From: Byssochlamys sp. IMV 00236 | Taxonomy: Eukaryota > Ascomycota > Eurotiomycetes > Eurotiales > Thermoascaceae | Length of the DNA stretch: 11,629 nt | Reading direction: 5' to 3' | NCBI GenBank assembly: GCA_001931875.2 | Contig: MSJH02000253.1 | Location: 1-11,629, forward strand | Shown: piece by piece, positions 7,837-11,629 of the stretch | Layout of the letters: each line of letters opens with the position of its first letter | Position numbering within the stretch: position 1 is the stretch's first letter | Position numbers and translations under genes: made by a program | The notes under the pieces: model-generated | Databases searched by the model: none | What the model was told of the DNA's origin: nothing | Seen by the model: the letters and a program-made list of their open reading frames with translations, nothing else

Positions 7837-7842
7837 AATAAA
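7837..7842 (+). terminator. AATAAA polyadenylation signal for the Hrd3-like gene
   Basis: AATAAA lies 57 bases after the stop codon. A second AATAAA occurs at about 7904-7909. Confidence 0.4.
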
Positions 7843-8460
7843 CAACGTGTATCAAGTGCTATTAACTTTCTTTGTCCCTTTGAGAGTATGCTTGCGTATT
7901 TACAATAAAGAGTAAATGACCAAACTTCTCCTTTTATCCTTGCACTACCATGATACGAGCAAGAGACTCTAAGCTATCTTGTGTTTTTCAATTCTCTGGT
8001 AGGCTTAAGCGTAGTTGAGATCAAAGATCTCTTGAACAAAAGAAGAGTCATTGAGTATAGATTCCTTCCACCCCCTCCGTTTAAGCGGATCTATAGCATC
8101 TTATTGATTTGATCCGAACAATAAAGTTTGCTATTCAATGTGAAATATACAACAGGAAGACCTATGCCCTCAAGGAGATCTGTCAATAATCTATAGCTTA
8201 GGGATCTTAAAGAGAGCTATTTGATATTTATGACATGCTACGATGATTAAAATTTCAATCAATGACTCACATATAGATTGAAAAACTAACTCTGACTCAT
8301 CAAGAGAAACCTTAACGCGCAATCCTAATGTATAATAATAATAGAGCTTTGGTTTGAGTAAAGCATTGATTAACTATGTCAAAATACAATCTATACAACG
8401 TATTTATTGTTATTACAAGTGTAATAAATAAGAAGAAGAGACAGATAGCATCATTTATCA
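7843..8460. other. Gene-free stretch
   Basis: I see no coding frame with normal composition on either strand, no tRNA-like T-arm, and no tandem repeat. Small inverted repeats are present: GAGATC-AAA-GATCTC near 8018-8032, CGGATC/GATCCG near 8087 and 8111, and CTAAGCTAT/ATAGCTTAG about 230 bp apart. It is most simply the 3' UTR of one gene plus the distal promoter of the next. It may hide a non-coding RNA or an eroded element, with no positive evidence. Confidence 0.5.
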
Positions 8461-8462
8461 AT

Positions 8463-8520
8463 CCAATGTCAAATTTAGACTATATATCAATCATGGGCTC
8501 ATTTTATCTTTTGTATAAAA
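8463..8520 (+). promoter_or_regulatory. Candidate LOG-family gene promoter: CCAAT and TATA boxes
   Basis: CCAAT at 8463-8467 and TATAAAA at 8514-8520 are arranged 5' to 3' about 47 bp apart. The ATG follows at 8736 after a pyrimidine-rich leader (about 8640-8735). A 12-codon upstream ORF at 8561 would lie in this leader if transcription starts just after the TATA box. Confidence 0.4.
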
Positions 8521-8735
8521 GAATGAACTATTAATAATCTAAGAAAAAGAGTGTATAACAATGACAAAGTACTTCCCCTGTGCTTTGCCATCTTTTTAAA
8601 CTAAAGTCATCATTGTCCTAGTTTCAAAAATCTGAATATTTCCCTTTTTAACCTCAGTTACAATTTTCTTCCCGCTTTAATTTTTTAACCCTTTGATTCA
8701 GTTCCGAATTACTCTTCCTTTTCTCTTTTTCTATT

Positions 8736-9621
8736 ATGAATAACACACTTCCCAAGCTAACAAAAGCTTCTGACAAGCCAGTGGTTATCAAGAGCGTATG
8801 TGTCTTTTGCGCATCCTCTATGGGTGCTGATCCCATTTATGCTCAAGAAGCTGAAAGTAAGTGAGAAGAGAACTAGATGATATAATGTTCATACATGAAC
8901 TATTTTAGAACTCGGCAAAGCGTTGGCAGCAAATAATATAAGACTTGTTTATGGTATATAGAATCACAAAAAAAAGAGTATATTCGTTAACACAAACGAT
9001 AGGTGGAGGCTCTGTTGGTCTCATGGGCACCGTGGCAAAAGCAGTGCTTGATAATGGCGGACAAGCTATTGCCGTAGTACCTGAACCACTCTATAGACAT
9101 GGTAGCAAACAGATATGTGAAGCCATTATTGTACCTGATATGCATACTCGTAAGCAGCGAATGGCTGATGAGGTAACATGAGCTATAGAATACAAGGGTG
9201 CAGTAACTGATGATCAATAGAGTGACGCATTTGTTGTTCTTCCAGGTGGATATGGAACAATGGAAGAGATGTTGGAGATGATAACATGGTCACAGTTGAA
9301 CATTCATGCTAAACCCATGGTCCTAGTAAATATCAAGAACTTCTTTGGCCATTTCTTAGATTGGATCAAGCATACTATAGAGCGTAAGTTTCATTTCTAC
9401 ACTTTTATATGTACATTGACATCCTTTTTTATGTAGAACAATTCATTTCACCCAGTAATAGACATATCTTTGTTTCCTGTGAATCATCTGATCAAGTTAT
9501 AGACGAATTGAAGAACTATAAAGCTCCTGAATCAAGATATGCACTCGACTGGTCAAAGAGTGGTCACAATGCTCATTCTAAATACTCTACATTCAATCCA
9601 TGCGAAGCCAAAGATCAATAA
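8736..9621 (+). CDS. LOG-family protein (cytokinin riboside monophosphate phosphoribohydrolase type), five exons
   Basis: Exons 8736-8856, 8909-8953, 9003-9172, 9221-9383 and 9437-9621 join in phase to 227 residues, a normal length. LOG proteins release the free base from nucleoside 5'-monophosphates, classically active cytokinin from its riboside phosphate. Many microbial members act more broadly on nucleotides. Motifs in order: SVCVFCASS near residue 20 (first Rossmann strand), [10 protein letters not shown] at 55-64 (phosphate binding), MHTRKQRM at 102-109, and PGGYGTMEE at 120-128, the family signature with catalytic Arg and Glu. The C-terminal ~25 residues (Ser/His/Asn-rich) extend past the usual fold. 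The AATAAA at 9617-9622 overlaps the stop. Whether it makes cytokinin cannot be read from sequence. Cytoplasmic, no targeting signal seen. Confidence 0.93.
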
Positions 9622-9622
9622 A
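9617..9622 (+). terminator. AATAAA overlapping the LOG-family stop codon
   Basis: The TAA stop (9619-9621) is embedded in AATAAA followed by an A-run. With only 116 bp to the next ATG, the 3' UTR must be very short or overlap the next promoter. Confidence 0.4.
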
Positions 9623-9700
9623 AAAAAAAAAGAAAGACCAATCGGACAATCAAAATATTTTAACTGGCTGCTTTTTCTTCATGTCAAGCAAAAAATACAG

Positions 9701-9726
9701 GTTTCTCTTTTTCTTTTTCTTTTTTA
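9701..9726 (+). promoter_or_regulatory. Pyrimidine tract before the nuclease gene
   Basis: A CT-rich tract (repeats of TTTTTC) ends 11 bp before the nuclease ATG and is followed by TATATATTAAAGG. Such tracts mark transcription starts in many fungal genes. The whole intergenic space is 116 bp. Confidence 0.35.
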
Positions 9727-9737
9727 TATATTAAAGG

Positions 9738-11299
9738 ATGGGAGTAAATGGATTAACAGGAATACTCAGACGATTTGCTCCTAATTCAATTCGTCAAGTC
9801 AGTCCTAGTCTATTTGCCAAACAGACAATCGCTGTAGACGCCAGCTGTCACTTGAACAAATTTGTATATGGAGACGAACCACATCCATACAAACACATTT
9901 ACGGCTTTTATCTTCTCTCTCGTTTCTTTGATATGAACAATATCAATCCAATCTTTGTATTTGACGGTTCAAAACGGTTAGAGGCAAAACGATTAGAACA
10001 TGAAAAGAGAGAACGACAACGATCCAAGGTGAAGCATACACTATTGTTTGAACAAGAACAAGCAGCGCGATTAGATGCTTGGTTAGAAATAACTGAAGAT
10101 ATGGTTCGTCGAATTCCCAACGACCAGGCTTCTTTTATCTTGACTGAATTAGGAGATTCATTATCAGAGATGGATCACGCAGTAAGTGGCCATGATGTGT
10201 CTCCAGAGGTCGAACGGGCGATTATCGCCAATAAGTTGAGTCACGTCGCTCAAGATTTGAGAGAGGCGGTGATACAAGTGCAGGATACTGAAAAATATAC
10301 AAGAACTGCGCGTGAACTAGCCAGTCGAGAAAAGAATTTGGTAACAGAAATGCTTATCAACAGATTACGAGATGTAAAATCCTCACTTGAATCGCTCAGT
10401 GATGATAATCAGATAAACAGACAATCTTTAGGTATTGTGTTGATGTTGTTTAAAAGGACCAGATATTGAATGTTTTATAGAGAAAAGGTCTGTAAGGATC
10501 ACACAAGCACTAAGAAAGGAATGCCAAGAATTCTTGGAGTGTTTAGGATACATTTGCTTTTCATGCGATAACCATGAAGCAGAGGCGATGTGTGCGCACT
10601 TGGGGAAAGCAAAAAGAACGACAGCTACTATCTCGGAAGGTAAAGTAAAAAGAGAAAGTCAAATGCATTGACCAATATCTTCTTGATCAGATCTTGATAC
10701 ACTTGCGTTTGGTGATACGCCTCTCTTGCGTTATTTCTTTTCTCGCACACAATTCGTTCTTTACATTGATCCCGTTATTGCCAGAGAAGAACTCAATCTT
10801 TCCAGAGACTCATTTTTGGATTTCTGCATTTTATGCGGAACAGACTTTTCAGGAACCATTCAAGGTATTGGTCCTATACGTGCACTTCAGTATATACAAA
10901 AGTACAAGAGTATAGAGAATATCTTGGGTAAACTGGATGAAATCAATCCCAAATATACTCCACAAAAATCATTTGACTATAAACTGGCTAGAAGAGTACG
11001 TTGTGTGTATAGTAACAAGAATAGAGAAAGACTCATTACTACATTAGGTGTTCAATAGTTTACCACCTATACCCGAGAATGACCTTGTTTATGAAAGACC
11101 AAGTACAAATCAAAGCGAAATAGAGGATCTATTAAGATATTATGAGATTGATACAGTTGAAGCAGATGTGAAAGTTAAGACAGCCGTCGTTCGACAAAAT
11201 ATCACTCAACCGAACGAGCGGGGAACAGATCCCTTTTCTGTAAACACTTTTGATAGTACCCTTCTAGCGATAGATAACAATAGCTTTGGCATAAACTAA
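9738..11299 (+). CDS. FEN1/XPG (Rad2)-family structure-specific nuclease with enlarged linker, four exons
   Basis: Exons 9738-10431, 10481-10639, 10691-10995 and 11048-11299 join in phase to 469 residues. The family cuts branched DNA (flaps, bubbles) with two metal ions held by acidic residues. The N-region starts at residue 1 (MGVNGLTGIL, as in the family) with Asp34 (VDAS) and Asp76 (FVFDG). The I-region has LEKRS (231-235), HEAEA (Glu264, Glu266), SEDLDTLAFG (Asp285, Asp287) and GTDF (Asp336), followed by the helix-turn-helix IQGIGPIRAL. All catalytic acids are therefore present. About 130 residues (roughly 100-230), charged and helical-looking, separate the two regions, much more than in FEN1 and less than in XPG. 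The C-terminus has no visible PCNA-binding Q-x2-L/I-x2-FF box. It is not a canonical FEN1 and its exact subfamily is uncertain. Nuclear or mitochondrial location not decided. Confidence 0.9.
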
Positions 11300-11304
11300 G
11301 GACA

Positions 11305-11310
11305 TTTATT
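11305..11310 (-). terminator. AATAAA polyadenylation signal for the dioxygenase-like gene
   Basis: The minus strand reads AATAAA 13 bases after the stop codon at 11323-11325. Only 23 bp separate the two convergent coding regions here, so the signal sits just past the nuclease stop. Confidence 0.45.
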
Positions 11311-11322
11311 ACACATAAGAAT

Positions 11323-11592
11323 TTAAGAGAAATTAGGCAGCTTGATATCTTTTGATAATCCAAATCCATAGCATGACCAACTCAATGTACCAATATAATC
11401 AGTCAGTAACTTTCGGCCCTTATCATTACCAGCAGCACCTATAGCAACATGAAAGGGAACCAAATGCTATCAAGCAACATGTTTAGTATATAGCATTATA
11501 AACTAAAGATAATGTACCTCTGCTGTGGGATGACATTTTCTGAAATCAGCATGTTTATCTAGTTCATTTGCTTTTTGGTTACGTTCTTCTCC

Positions 11593-11593
<1 letters not shown>
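11323..11593 (-). CDS. LigB / DOPA 4,5-dioxygenase-type extradiol dioxygenase, C-terminal part (partial)
   Basis: The last two exons are visible on the minus strand: from the window edge to 11518, and 11466-11323 (stop TAA 11323-11325), separated by a 51-bp GTACAT...ATAG intron in phase 0. The spliced product reads HPTAEHLVPFHVAIGAAG, then a basic turn and GTLSWSCYGFGL. This closely parallels the C-terminus of LigB-family ring-opening dioxygenases such as bacterial YgiD (x-PTPEH-x-LPL-x-x-x-LGA). In this family the enzyme opens catechol rings (DOPA in the plant and fungal branch) using a bound metal, and the His of the PT-x-EH motif lies at the active site. The metal-binding N-terminal histidines are outside the window, so activity cannot be judged. 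The 5' end is cut by the homopolymer. Confidence 0.8.
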
Positions 11594-11626
<33 letters not shown>

Positions 11627-11629
11627 AAA
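11594..11629. repeat. T26-A10 homopolymer at the window end
   Basis: A run of 26 T followed by 10 A fills the last 36 bases and interrupts the dioxygenase coding sequence (it would encode poly-Lys). It may be an intronic tract, but its terminal place suggests a contig end or assembly artefact. Confidence 0.7.

Noticed and set aside
7843..8460. tRNA or other small RNA gene in the gap
   Set aside because: No GGTTC-type T-arm with matching acceptor stem was found on either strand by eye.
8654..8836. Minus-strand 60-codon frame
   Set aside because: It is antisense to the leader and first exon of the LOG-family gene, with no features of its own.
9539..9784. Plus-strand 81-codon frame bridging the LOG and nuclease genes
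   Set aside because: It runs in another frame through the A-run and CT-tract between the two genes; both neighbours have clear motifs in different frames.
10432..10456. 25-nt intron ending at AAAAG in the nuclease gene
   Set aside because: Too short for this gene set. The acceptor at 10479-10480 gives a 49-nt intron and restores LEKRS, a family-typical sequence.

Overview
The window looks like nuclear DNA of a filamentous fungus, best fit Mucoromycota (Mucorales-like). The DNA is AT-rich, and the genes are cut by very short GT-AG introns: I placed 19, all 43-56 nt. Several genes have pyrimidine-rich leaders just before the ATG, and some carry TATA, CCAAT or AATAAA signals. The gene content is eukaryotic (an ER-associated degradation adaptor, an STK19-like protein, a FEN1/XPG-class nuclease). 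The phylum is inferred from gene style and was not tested by a search.

Layout. (1) 1-2320 is an accessory region. It holds the 3' exon of a minus-strand C2H2 zinc-finger gene whose body is a Pro-Ile-Pro-Gln minisatellite, then a decayed minus-strand retroelement: a gag-like frame, a Cys/His segment, and an aspartic-protease frame with the VDTG active-site motif. No reverse transcriptase was seen. A 31-bp sequence (28/31 identical) occurs as an inverted pair, one copy near the zinc-finger exon and one inside the retroelement. (2) 2325-3426 (+) is a six-exon STK19 homologue whose stop overlaps that of a convergent small gene of unknown function (3840-3421, -). (3) 5176-4016 (-) is a ureohydrolase (agmatinase-like) with a signal peptide. 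It is divergent, across a 285-bp promoter, from (4) 5462-7780 (+), a six-exon Hrd3/SEL1L-type Sel1-repeat protein. (5) 7781-8735 has no gene. (6) 8736-9621 (+) is a five-exon LOG-family phosphoribohydrolase, followed after 116 bp by (7) 9738-11299 (+), a four-exon FEN1/XPG-family nuclease with an enlarged linker. (8) From 11323 to the window end (-) lies the 3' part of a LigB/DOPA-dioxygenase-type gene, running into a T26/A10 homopolymer that looks like an assembly edge.

The intact genes are unrelated housekeeping or metabolic genes (protein quality control, DNA metabolism, nitrogen/polyamine and nucleotide metabolism), not a pathway cluster. Nearly all carry recognisable family motifs once the introns are removed. 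I found no convincing new multi-gene system. The most unusual points are the two alternative N-termini of the Hrd3-like gene, the overlapping convergent 3' ends, the inverted repeat pair tied to retroelement debris, and the repeat-built zinc-finger protein.
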